A DNA stretch of 8,712 nt from Methanolinea sp. UBA473. GTDB taxonomy: Archaea; Halobacteriota; Methanomicrobia; Methanomicrobiales; Methanospirillaceae. The notes below the pieces were generated by a model. It had not been told where the DNA came from. It made no database searches and saw only the letters and a program-made list of their open reading frames with translations. The stretch covers positions 409 through 9,120 of the forward strand of contig DAEV01000028.1 of the NCBI GenBank assembly GCA_002509495.1, read 5' to 3'. Shown piece by piece: positions 1-6,520 of this stretch. Numbering within the stretch: position 1 is the first letter of the stretch; every line of letters starts with the position of its first letter. A program made the position numbers and the translations under genes.

Positions 1-494
1 AGCTCGGCGACGTGATGAAGGAATCCGCGACGATCTCGCTCTCCCTCATCCGGTCGCGCCTCGCGGGTGCGGAGAGCGGGTTCTCCTTCACGACGAGCGA
101 CGTCCACATCCACGTGCCCTCGGGGGCGACCCCGAAGGACGGTCCTTCGGCGGGTGTCGCGATCTTCTCGGCGCTCGCCTCCCTGATCACCGGGAGGCCC
201 GCCGACCCGAACCTTGCCATGACCGGCGAGATCACCCTCTCGGGCACAGTGCTGCCGGTCGGGGGCATCAAGGAGAAGGTCCTTGCGGCACACCGGGCGG
301 GGATCAGGAAGGTGATCCTGCCGAAGGAGAACGAACGGGACCTGCAGGACGTGCCGGAAGATGCCAGGAGCGAACTGTCGTTCGTGCTGGTGGAAACCGT
401 CGAAGAGGTCATACGCGAGGCGCTGGACCTCGAACTGCCCCGGACCGTCCTGCTGCACACAGGAAGCGGCGTGGTACCGGCGCAGAACGTCTGA
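1..494 (+). CDS. lon: ATP-dependent Lon protease, LonA type (C-terminal proteolytic domain, 5'-truncated)
   Basis: This is the end of a Lon protease; the AAA+ part lies outside the window. The reading frame is open from base 3 and begins LGDVMKESA, the helix at the start of the Lon protease domain. The catalytic serine is in the motif PKDGPSAG (codon 147-149) and the catalytic lysine is the second K of GGIKEK (codon 276-278). They are 43 residues apart, as Ser679 and Lys722 are in E. coli Lon. The motifs GPSAG, AMTGEITLSG and HRAGIRKVILPKEN are those of bacterial-type LonA, whereas archaeal membrane LonB has GDSAS and different flanks. The domain is complete, with a short extra tail after the usual end. 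The protein should be a cytosolic protease that degrades misfolded and regulatory proteins using ATP. The gene is convergent with the next one. Confidence 0.95.
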   Translation, partial: LGDVMKESATISLSLIRSRLAGAESGFSFTTSDVHIHVPSGATPKDGPSAGVAIFSALASLITGRPADPNLAMTGEITLSGTVLPVGGIKEKVLAAHRAGIRKVILPKENERDLQDVPEDARSELSFVLVETVEEVIREALDLELPRTVLLHTGSGVVPAQNV

Positions 495-560
495 TCGGTT
501 TGGGACCATCCTGGAAATCGGGAGCAATCCCGCCTCGCCTGGCATGTCGGCCGGATGTTA

Positions 561-588
561 CTGGATCCAGGTCCAAAAACCTTTTTCC
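561..588. terminator. Candidate bidirectional terminator between convergent genes
   Basis: In the 107-base gap between the Lon and histidine kinase stop codons there is a perfect 10-base palindrome CTGGATCCAG (561-570). It is followed by AAAAACCTTTTT (575-586). The T5 run serves the plus strand and the A5 run reads as T5 on the minus strand, so one element could stop both convergent transcripts. Archaeal termination on T-tracts is established; its use here is inferred. Confidence 0.45.
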
Positions 589-601
589 GACCGCCCGGCC
601 C

Positions 602-2308
602 CTATTGTCCCATAGCTTCCCCTTCGGAAACCAGCCTGTATTCACCCGGGGAGACGTGAATTTCGAACCGGGCACCCTGCCCTGGCGTTCCCGATTCGAG
701 GATCCGGATCCCGGTTAATGAGAGGATCTCCCGCGTGAGGAAGAGTCCAAGACCGGTGTTCCTGCCATAGCCCTTCTCAAAGATCCTCTCCTTCTCGTGC
801 TGCGGGATCCCGACCCCGTCATCTTCGTAGATGATCACGAATTCGTTTCCGGAGACCTCTCCCCCGATCCTGATCCGGCTCGTGTGTTCCCCATGCCGGA
901 GCGAATTTTCGATCAGGTTGTAGAAGACACGCCCGAACATGGGGTCGGCAAAGACGACCACCTCTGAAAGGATTGGGTCGACGATGACCGGCATATTCTC
1001 TTCCCCGGGGAGGTGCGGGGTGAGGGCTTCCCGGACATTCTGCCACTGTGCGGACTGCAGGCCGAGCGTCTGGTAATCGCGGGTGAACTCGACCTGGCTC
1101 TGGAGCTGGTCCGCGTAATGCTCGGCATCTGCCAGGTAACGGTCGGTTTTCTCCGGGAGATCGCCTGCCCGGGCGAGCTCGAGCGATCCCAGCAGGGCTG
1201 TCAGGGTATTCAGGATATCGTGCCGGGTCATGGAGGTGAGGAGCTGGAGTTTTTCGTTCGACCGGAGCAAACCCCTCTCCGTTAAAAACCGGGTATGGCT
1301 GTCGTGGAGCAGGAGGATCTTCCCGCCCGGGATCCGGTCGTACCCTGAAAGAGGGATGGTACGCAGAGTGTAGTAATGCGGAGATCCGTCGAGGGGCAGG
1401 GTGATCATCCGGGAGGAGCCGGAATCCGCCGATGATTCCTCTCCCGGGACGGGGAGCAGCGGTCCCGCGGGCTTCCCGATCAGCTCTCTCCTGTCTTTTC
1501 CCAGGATCCGGGCCGCGGCCGGGTTCGCCTCGACTACGAAGTCCTGGACATTGACGATCATGACCCCGTCGGTCATCCGATTGAGGAGGACGGGGAATGC
1601 CACCGGAGTCAGGGTCAGGAACTGGTAGCGGGAAGTCGCGATGTAGATTGCGACCGCAGTAAGGACAAAGCCCAGGAGACTGAGTACCTTCCCGGCCCAG
1701 GCTCCGGGCATCAGTACGAGGCCCATGTGCAGGAAGAACGGGACCACGAATGCAGCCACGATCGCCTTGATCTGGACCCTGTAGATGGGGGGCGAATGCC
1801 GGAACCGGCTCAAGGCAAGCGTGAGTCCCGCGATGAGCAGGACGAAGGAATACAGGAAACTGAGCCAGAAGAACGGTCCGGGCGTCATGGTAATGTATAC
1901 GCTGCCGTCGGCCACCACAGGGGCAAGGTCGCTCACAAAGAGAGGATGCAGGGGAGACGTCAGCGCTGCCACGAGGACGCTCATGGGGATGAGAAACGTA
2001 AAGATCACAATGCGGGGGGTGATGCTCTCGATCTCACCGATGTAGAGCAGGATGAACAGGAACGACAGGACCGGGAGCGTCAACCGCAGCGGCAGCTCGA
2101 GGAGGTTGAGGAATAAAGCCAGTGCAGGGTCGGTAATCCCGAGGGAGACCGAAAACAACAAGGAATACAGGGATGCGCAGCCCAGGATCACCAGTGCGAT
2201 CCGGCCGATCATCGCGGACCGGAACTTCCAGGTGAGGGCCATGGCGAGGAAGGAAATAGCCGTAACTACGAGCCCTGCAACGACAAGAGGGTTGAAGGAA
2301 AAAACCAT
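602..2308 (-). CDS. Sensor histidine kinase: 7TM sensor, PAS domain, HisKA-like and HATPase_c domains
   Basis: A 568-residue membrane sensor kinase. Residues 1-225 hold about seven hydrophobic segments (near 7-27, 33-55, 64-90, 98-117, 146-167, 181-201 and 207-224), matching the 7TM region found at the N-terminus of many methanogen histidine kinases. Residues about 236-338 look like a PAS domain (NRMTDGVMIVNVQDFVVEAN). The dimerisation and phosphoacceptor helix follows, with H363 in SMTRHDILNTL. The ATPase domain has the N box NLIENSLRHG (464-473), the G1 box DDGVGIP (496-502), an F box IFEKGYG (509-515) and the G2 box GLGLFLTREIL (519-529), so all catalytic boxes are intact. It should autophosphorylate on H363 and pass the phosphate to a response regulator. 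No intact receiver is encoded in the window, so its partner and signal are unknown. The gene stands alone, downstream of the ABC operon, with its own likely promoter. Confidence 0.93.
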   Translation of the reverse strand: MVFSFNPLVVAGLVVTAISFLAMALTWKFRSAMIGRIALVILGCASLYSLLFSVSLGITDPALALFLNLLELPLRLTLPVLSFLFILLYIGEIESITPRIVIFTFLIPMSVLVAALTSPLHPLFVSDLAPVVADGSVYITMTPGPFFWLSFLYSFVLLIAGLTLALSRFRHSPPIYRVQIKAIVAAFVVPFFLHMGLVLMPGAWAGKVLSLLGFVLTAVAIYIATSRYQFLTLTPVAFPVLLNRMTDGVMIVNVQDFVVEANPAAARILGKDRRELIGKPAGPLLPVPGEESSADSGSSRMITLPLDGSPHYYTLRTIPLSGYDRIPGGKILLLHDSHTRFLTERGLLRSNEKLQLLTSMTRHDILNTLTALLGSLELARAGDLPEKTDRYLADAEHYADQLQSQVEFTRDYQTLGLQSAQWQNVREALTPHLPGEENMPVIVDPILSEVVVFADPMFGRVFYNLIENSLRHGEHTSRIRIGGEVSGNEFVIIYEDDGVGIPQHEKERIFEKGYGRNTGLGLFLTREILSLTGIRILESGTPGQGARFEIHVSPGEYRLVSEGEAMGQ

Positions 2309-2352
2309 CGCGAACGGTCCCCGGAACTCCGATAGATCGGTTGGGGCAGAAC

Positions 2353-2365
2353 AGGATTAAATTGC
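2353..2365 (-). promoter_or_regulatory. Candidate TATA box for the histidine kinase gene
   Basis: On the minus strand this reads GCAATTTAATCCT, an AT-rich patch in otherwise GC-rich DNA. It lies about 50 bases upstream of the kinase ATG (2308), which would allow a start site about 25 bases downstream and a leader of about 20 bases. The rest of the 2309-2520 gap shows no convincing gene. Confidence 0.35.
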
Positions 2366-2520
2366 TTGCCTGCCGGCGATCTCCGGATCGGTGACGCCCC
2401 TCCTGACATTCACGGACCTCCTGGCGTATCCGGGCCATTCCTGTTTCACTCTCATTACCGGATCCACGTTTCGATACCAATACAGGGCATACGGAACCGG
2501 TGGAAGCCTTTTCCAATGAT

Positions 2521-2529
2521 TAAAAAAAA
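2521..2529 (-). terminator. T8 terminator of the ABC transporter operon
   Basis: The plus strand has eight consecutive A residues (2522-2529) directly next to the ATPase stop codon (2530-2532), giving TTTTTTTT on the transcribed minus strand. An oligo-T run at a gene end is the classical archaeal intrinsic terminator signal. No strong hairpin precedes it. Confidence 0.6.
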
Positions 2530-3207
2530 TTATCCCGAATCTTCCACGATCTTTCCGTCCCGGAGCCTGATGATCCGGTGGAAATATTTACTGTGCCAGT
2601 CCTCGTGGGAGACCATGATGATCGTCTGCTTCAATTCGTGGTTGATCTCGTCGAACAGGTCGAGCACCACGGAAGAGTTCTCGGTATCGAGGTTTGCACA
2701 CGGTTCGTCGGCAAAGAGGATATCGGGCTTGTTCACGATCGCGCGGGCGATCGCCACCCTCTGCTGCTCCCCCCCCGAGAGTTCGCGGGGGAGGTGGGAA
2801 CTCCGGTCCGAAAGCCCGATCTGTTTGAGGATCTTAACCGTATCCGCCCTGTATTCTTCCTCCTTCCGATCGCTCCGGAGCATCGCGGGGAGGCAGACGT
2901 TCTCGGCCACCGTCAGTTCCGGGACGAGGGCATAGTCCTGGAAGACGTACCCGAGCTTGTAGAGCCGGAACATCGTCTTTTCGTAATCGGTCAGCCTGTC
3001 CACGTCGATCGAATCAAGCCAGATATCCCCGGTCGTCTGGAGATCCAGGAGCCCGAGAAGGTGGAGGAGGGTCGACTTGCCGCTGCCGGAGGGTCCCATG
3101 ATCCCGACGAACTCCCCTTTTCCGATGGTCAGGTCGACACCATCAAGCGCTTTTACCTCGACGTTCCCCATCCGGTAAATTTTGCGGAGGTTCGTAGTCC
3201 GGATCAT
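2530..3207 (-). CDS. ABC transporter ATP-binding protein, MacB/LolD type
   Basis: A 225-residue nucleotide-binding subunit of usual length for the LolD/MacB class. Visible motifs are Walker A GPSGSGKST (38-46), Q-loop Q90 in GYVFQDYALVPELTVAENV, signature LSGGEQQRVAIARA (143-156), Walker B ILFADEP with catalytic E168, and the switch histidine H201 in MVSHED. All catalytic positions are present. The D-loop region reads ADEPCANLD, where this class normally has ADEPTGNLD. This subunit would hydrolyse ATP in the cytoplasm to drive conformational work by the permease encoded just upstream. Only four bases separate the permease stop from this ATG, so the two are surely cotranscribed. LolD/MacB-class ATPases usually power mechanotransmission rather than classical substrate import. 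The actual cargo cannot be read from the sequence. Confidence 0.95.
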   Translation of the reverse strand: MIRTTNLRKIYRMGNVEVKALDGVDLTIGKGEFVGIMGPSGSGKSTLLHLLGLLDLQTTGDIWLDSIDVDRLTDYEKTMFRLYKLGYVFQDYALVPELTVAENVCLPAMLRSDRKEEEYRADTVKILKQIGLSDRSSHLPRELSGGEQQRVAIARAIVNKPDILFADEPCANLDTENSSVVLDLFDEINHELKQTIIMVSHEDWHSKYFHRIIRLRDGKIVEDSG

Positions 3208-3211
3208 AATA

Positions 3212-4426
3212 TCAGACCCTCATGGCGGACTGGATCTCCTCGCGCGAGACCTGGTAGGCCGGAACATACCCGGCGAACACGGCGGCGGCAAAGAGGATCA
3301 GCGAGTTCCAGACAAGGTCAATGGGTGTCAGGTGCATGTAGGCAGACCATTCGGGGGTCACGATGGGATAGATGGAGAGGTATAACGCAAGCAGCGACGC
3401 GATCACGATGCCGAGGGTGATCCCGAACACTGCCAGGATGATGACCTGGAACCCGTAATTGTGCATGATGACTTCCTTGTGCACGCCGATCGCCCGAAGG
3501 ATCCCGATCTGCTTGCGGCTGTTGATCGTCTTGATGGTGATGACGATGAACAGGACGACGGTCGTGATGATGATGCTCACGATCAGGGAGACCATGTTGA
3601 TAATGTCGAAGCTCTGGAGCACGCTCCCGATAGCCTTCGAGAGGAGGTCGTCCGTGGTCTGGACTTTCGGCGAGACCCCGTAGCTCATGAGCACGTCCTT
3701 TACGGATTTCTCCGTGTACCCGGGCTTGGTCTTGACGGTGATGTATTCCGCCTTGTCGAGGGATTCGCCCTCTACCAGTTCCATGTCGGACCACGTGATG
3801 AAGGCCGCGTTATCCGTGGAAGTCCAGCCGGTTGAGAAGATGCCCTTCACCCGGTAGTCCTTCGTGTATCCGTTCCCGTACTCGACCGTGATCGAATCCC
3901 CGACCCGCACGCCGCCGAGCGAGGGATAGAATTCATCCTCTTCCCGGATCGAAGAATCGCCCGCGATCGTTTTTCCGATGATAATTTCCCCCGTATCCCC
4001 TTCCCCGAGGTAACTGCCCGCGATCATCTTGGTATACAGAGGAGAGACGGATTTCTCGTCAATAGGCCGTATTGCCCTGATTGAGGAGCCGAGGATACGC
4101 TGGCGATATTTGAGCGTGGCTCCCTTGGAATAGTGGGGGGTGGCCCGTTCCACCCCCGGCATGCCGTTGATCAGGTCGAGCGTTGCATCGAGATCGGTGA
4201 CATACTGGTCCCCAGACTGGGGGCTGACGAGCACGTTCCCTACCTCGTAGTCGACGATCTGCGTCTTGATGGTCTGGCCGATCCCGGCGAACAGGGACGG
4301 GAGGAAGATCATGTTGGTGAAGCACATCCCGATGATTACGATCGTCAGGATTGCGCTGGAACGGCTTCCCCTCCGCAGCGAGCGCCAGGCAAGGAACAGC
4401 GCTACTTTGAGTTCTTTTTTACCCAT
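3212..4426 (-). CDS. ABC transporter permease, MacB/FtsX type
   Basis: A 404-residue membrane protein with the four-helix MacB/FtsX layout. TM1 is near 23-46, a large extracytoplasmic domain spans about 50-270, and three more helices lie near 275-298, 326-352 and 370-393. Between TM2 and TM3 is the family hallmark NSRKQIGILRAIGVHKEVI (302-320), the cytoplasmic loop that contacts the ATPase. The C-terminus PAYQVSREEIQSAMR (389-403) is also typical of FtsX-domain permeases. The start is the ATG at 4426. A GGAG sequence lies about seven bases upstream of it, and the gene overlaps the end of the preceding Ig-repeat gene by 25 bases, which suggests translational coupling. With the ATPase it should form a dimeric transporter that moves or extracts a substrate at the outer face of the membrane. 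Confidence 0.92.
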   Translation of the reverse strand: MGKKELKVALFLAWRSLRRGSRSSAILTIVIIGMCFTNMIFLPSLFAGIGQTIKTQIVDYEVGNVLVSPQSGDQYVTDLDATLDLINGMPGVERATPHYSKGATLKYRQRILGSSIRAIRPIDEKSVSPLYTKMIAGSYLGEGDTGEIIIGKTIAGDSSIREEDEFYPSLGGVRVGDSITVEYGNGYTKDYRVKGIFSTGWTSTDNAAFITWSDMELVEGESLDKAEYITVKTKPGYTEKSVKDVLMSYGVSPKVQTTDDLLSKAIGSVLQSFDIINMVSLIVSIIITTVVLFIVITIKTINSRKQIGILRAIGVHKEVIMHNYGFQVIILAVFGITLGIVIASLLALYLSIYPIVTPEWSAYMHLTPIDLVWNSLILFAAAVFAGYVPAYQVSREEIQSAMRV

Positions 4427-5691
4427 GGAAGGGCTCCGTTCCCGTTCTTGCGCGGCAGGTACCAGTACCTGTAGGCAAGGAATCCCCCGACGATGACGAG
4501 GATGAGGACGATCAGGATTGTCCCTGTGTAATCCTCGGGAGTCACCCGGAGGGTCATCGGAAAGGCCGCGGTATGGGTCCCGAGGTCGTCGGTGTAGTGG
4601 ATCGTCACGTTATATTCATAGGTCCCGCCGGACCCTCCGTCGAGCATGAACACCGCGGGTGCATCGTTATTCGGCTTGATCTTGCCGATGAACGACTGCC
4701 GGTTCCCGGTCATGGGGAGGTCGATGGTCGCGGCCACCTGTTTTGCCTCGCCCGTGCCGGTATTCTCGATCCGGATGGTGATGTCGAACGGTGTCCCGGA
4801 GGTCACCCTGCGGGGGGTGGTATCCACCGACACGAACCCGAGTTCCGCCTCGCCCATGATCGGGACCTCGATCACTTCGTCCTGGTGTTTCTGGGTGCCG
4901 TCCGGGAGCTTGTAGTCGATGCCGAGCATGATCTTCTGGAGGCCCACCGCCACAAACCGGTCGGTGATGAACTCGAGAGTCACCGCCTGCATCTCCCCTC
5001 CTGCCAGCGGATCGAGAGAGATCGTATTCGGTCCCCTGGAACCAAGCGAGGTGGTGGAGGTCGAGGTGGAGAGGATGATATCGCTTGCCCGGATCGCGCC
5101 CGCGTTGGAGATGGTGAGCGTCACCGGGAAACTCCCACCTGGGTTGACGGTCTCGGGAAGCTGCTTGTGGACGACGAGGATCGGGCTCTGCATCACGTAA
5201 CTGGCGCTGTTCACGTTCACCGGTACAGGATAGCGGACGTTCTTCCCTCCGTTGATCCCTACCCACACCTCGGGGAAGTAGAGCCCTTCGGCCGCAGGGG
5301 CCTGGATGGAGAAGGTGACATTGACCGATTGCCCGGGCCCGATGGCACCGAAACTCTTGAAATTCCCGTCGATCACGCGGATCTCGCCCCCCATCAGCTG
5401 TACGCTGTCGATCACGGCCGGGATGTCGGTGCTCCGCGTGGTCTGGAACTCGCCTCCCGTGGAGATCCCTGAGGATTCCCGGATCATTGCCGTGCCGGCA
5501 GTGTTGGTGAGCGTTACCTGGATCGTCCCGTAGCCCTCCGGGGCGAGGACCGGTGGGTTGACCGTATAATGCGAGATGATCACGGTGGGATCCGTGGCGG
5601 ACACGGGACTCGCGCAGGATCCCAGCAGGAGGAGGAGCGCCACACCTGTTACCAGGAGGATGCGGGTGGATTCGATTCGGGCTTTTTTCAT
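4402..5691 (-). CDS. Membrane-anchored extracytoplasmic protein with Ig-like (CARDB/COG1361-like) repeats, ABC operon first gene
   Basis: A 429-residue surface protein. It has a basic N-terminus and a hydrophobic signal stretch (residues 11-25) ending in LLGSCASPVSA, so either Cys26 is lipidated (an imperfect lipobox) or cleavage occurs after VSA. Three beta-rich modules follow at about 34-165, 170-280 and 285-385. They have repeated features of CARDB/NEW3-type Ig folds: VNPPVLAPEGYGTIQVTLTN, then PGGSFPVTLTISNAGAI, then TSGTPFDITIRIENTGTGEA. A single C-terminal helix (390-411) is followed by a basic tail, so the repeats face outward. The start is ATG 5691. A longer open frame reaches 6015 but would run antisense through the TetR gene and lacks a signal peptide, and an in-frame ATG at 5733 is a weaker alternative. 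In the operon it occupies the place of an adaptor or substrate receptor for the permease. That role is inferred. Confidence 0.85.
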   Translation of the reverse strand: MKKARIESTRILLVTGVALLLLLGSCASPVSATDPTVIISHYTVNPPVLAPEGYGTIQVTLTNTAGTAMIRESSGISTGGEFQTTRSTDIPAVIDSVQLMGGEIRVIDGNFKSFGAIGPGQSVNVTFSIQAPAAEGLYFPEVWVGINGGKNVRYPVPVNVNSASYVMQSPILVVHKQLPETVNPGGSFPVTLTISNAGAIRASDIILSTSTSTTSLGSRGPNTISLDPLAGGEMQAVTLEFITDRFVAVGLQKIMLGIDYKLPDGTQKHQDEVIEVPIMGEAELGFVSVDTTPRRVTSGTPFDITIRIENTGTGEAKQVAATIDLPMTGNRQSFIGKIKPNNDAPAVFMLDGGSGGTYEYNVTIHYTDDLGTHTAAFPMTLRVTPEDYTGTILIVLILVIVGGFLAYRYWYLPRKNGNGALPWVKKNSK

Positions 5692-5789
5692 GACGTTTAA
5701 CTCTTTTTCCGGGACGCCGGCCTGGACGTTCATCCGGGTGCGGGAGGTCCCGCCCCGCTTCGGGGGCCTGTAAGGTACTAGTTGAGGTT

Positions 5790-5814
5790 GATACTTTAAG
5801 CATATGAAAGTTAC
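5790..5814. promoter_or_regulatory. Candidate operon promoter (minus strand) with overlapping imperfect inverted repeat
   Basis: The minus strand reads GCTTAAAGTAT at 5791-5801, a TATA-like element upstream of the Ig-repeat/ABC operon. The same bases form an imperfect inverted repeat, GATACTTT (5790-5797) and AAAGTTAC (5807-5814), matching at 6 of 8 positions with a 9-base spacer that contains the palindrome CATATG. An arrangement like this would suit repression of the operon by the adjacent TetR protein. Function is inferred only. Confidence 0.35.
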
Positions 5815-5820
5815 CCAGAG

Positions 5821-5833
5821 TAAAATTATTATT
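5821..5833 (+). promoter_or_regulatory. Candidate TATA box of the TetR gene
   Basis: The AT-only stretch TAAAATTATTATT lies about 45-55 bases upstream of the proposed TTG start (5876). This would place transcription initiation near 5850-5855 and give a leader of about 20 bases containing the ribosome binding site GGGGAG/AAAGG (5860-5870). Confidence 0.4.
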
Positions 5834-5841
5834 ACTTCAGG

Positions 5842-5854
5842 TATAGTTCCTATA
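5842..5854. promoter_or_regulatory. Candidate TetR autoregulatory operator (TATAG-TTC-CTATA)
   Basis: A 13-base perfect inverted repeat with 5-base arms and a 3-base centre. It sits between the presumed TATA box and the TTG start, at the expected transcription start. A repressor bound here would block its own gene. The arms are short, so chance occurrence is possible. Confidence 0.3.
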
Positions 5855-5875
5855 GAGCAGGGGAGAAAGGACTCA

Positions 5876-6454
5876 TTGACCCGTTTGTATCCCGAATATA
5901 AGGATGAGGTCCGGAAGAAGATCGTCGCGGCAGCCCACGAAATCTTCCACGAGAAGGGATTTACGAATACCAAAATGTCGGATATTGCGATCGCACTGGG
6001 CGTGACCAAACCCACCCTCTACAACTACTTCGATACGAAAGAGGACCTTTTTATCGCCGTGGCCGAGTTCGAGCGGAAGCAGCTCGAAGAGCTGATCCTC
6101 GGGACCTTCGCGGGCAGGGATTTTCTCTCCGGGGCGGAGGTCTTTTTCGATACCGTCATGGAAGGATTCCTGGGCCACATCGGGCCCGAAAGTGTTGCCA
6201 TCATCACGAGGGACGAGGGCTTGAAAGCCATCATCATCTCCGACCGGGAGGAGTTCTTAAAGATCATCATGGGTTTCCTTGCAGAACGGCAGAAAACCGG
6301 GGAGATCCGGGAGGACGCCGATCTCCGTGTCCTGGCCACCACGTTAAACGCCCTCTTCCAGGGGCTCCTGATCTATGCCATGCAGGGGATGGAAATTCAC
6401 GAACTCCGCCCGGTCTGGAATACCACGGTACGGCGCCTGACGCGGAACGATTGA
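5876..6454 (+). CDS. TetR/AcrR-family transcriptional regulator
   Basis: A 192-residue regulator from the TTG at 5876, the usual size for the family. The N-terminal DNA-binding domain is clear: RKKIVAAAHEIFHEKGFTNT, then the helix-turn-helix MSDIAIALGVTKPTLYNYFD (34-53) followed by TKEDLF. The remaining about 130 residues form the variable ligand-binding and dimerisation domain. The frame extends to an ATG at 5804, but those 24 extra codons are strikingly AT-rich, contain the TATA-like element and add no family sequence. The TTG has GGGGAGAAAGG just upstream, so it is preferred. The gene is divergent from the Ig-repeat/ABC operon, the common arrangement for a TetR repressor controlling an efflux system and itself. 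The ligand is unknown. Confidence 0.9.
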   Translation: MTRLYPEYKDEVRKKIVAAAHEIFHEKGFTNTKMSDIAIALGVTKPTLYNYFDTKEDLFIAVAEFERKQLEELILGTFAGRDFLSGAEVFFDTVMEGFLGHIGPESVAIITRDEGLKAIIISDREEFLKIIMGFLAERQKTGEIREDADLRVLATTLNALFQGLLIYAMQGMEIHELRPVWNTTVRRLTRND

Positions 6455-6502
6455 ACGGGACGATTCGGAAGCCCCAGGCCTTTTTGTTCCCAATGTCCCG
6501 TT
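6454..6502. terminator. TetR 3' end: long-loop inverted repeat and T5 tract
   Basis: AACGGGAC (6454-6461, overlapping the TetR stop codon) and GTCCCGTT (6495-6502) are perfect 8-base inverted arms with 33 bases between them. Inside the loop is the T5 run GGCCTTTTTG (6481-6485), the likely termination signal of the TetR transcript. Whether the arms pair in RNA is unclear. Confidence 0.35.
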
Positions 6503-6520
6503 GTACTGCGATGACCCGAA

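Noticed and set aside
2034..2516. 160-residue minus-strand frame over the kinase start and the upstream gap
   Set aside because: It mostly overlaps the kinase in another frame, and its unique part shows no motif, ribosome binding site or promoter of its own.
2578..3420. 280-residue plus-strand frame opposite the ABC ATPase
   Set aside because: It is antisense to a well-supported ATPase and permease and has the composition of a shadow frame.
4573..5472. 299-residue open frame on the plus strand
   Set aside because: It lies wholly antisense to the Ig-repeat gene, is rich in His/Gly/Arg/Asp as expected for a shadow of GC-rich DNA, and has no recognisable domain.
4667..5803. 378-residue open frame on the minus strand
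   Set aside because: It is a shifted frame of the Ig-repeat gene with an Arg/Pro/Gly-rich, low-complexity composition and no signal peptide.
5692..6015. N-terminal extension of the Ig-repeat protein (open to a start at 6015)
   Set aside because: It would run antisense through the TetR gene and its promoter and would bury the signal peptide about 108 residues inside. The ATG at 5691 gives a normal exported protein.
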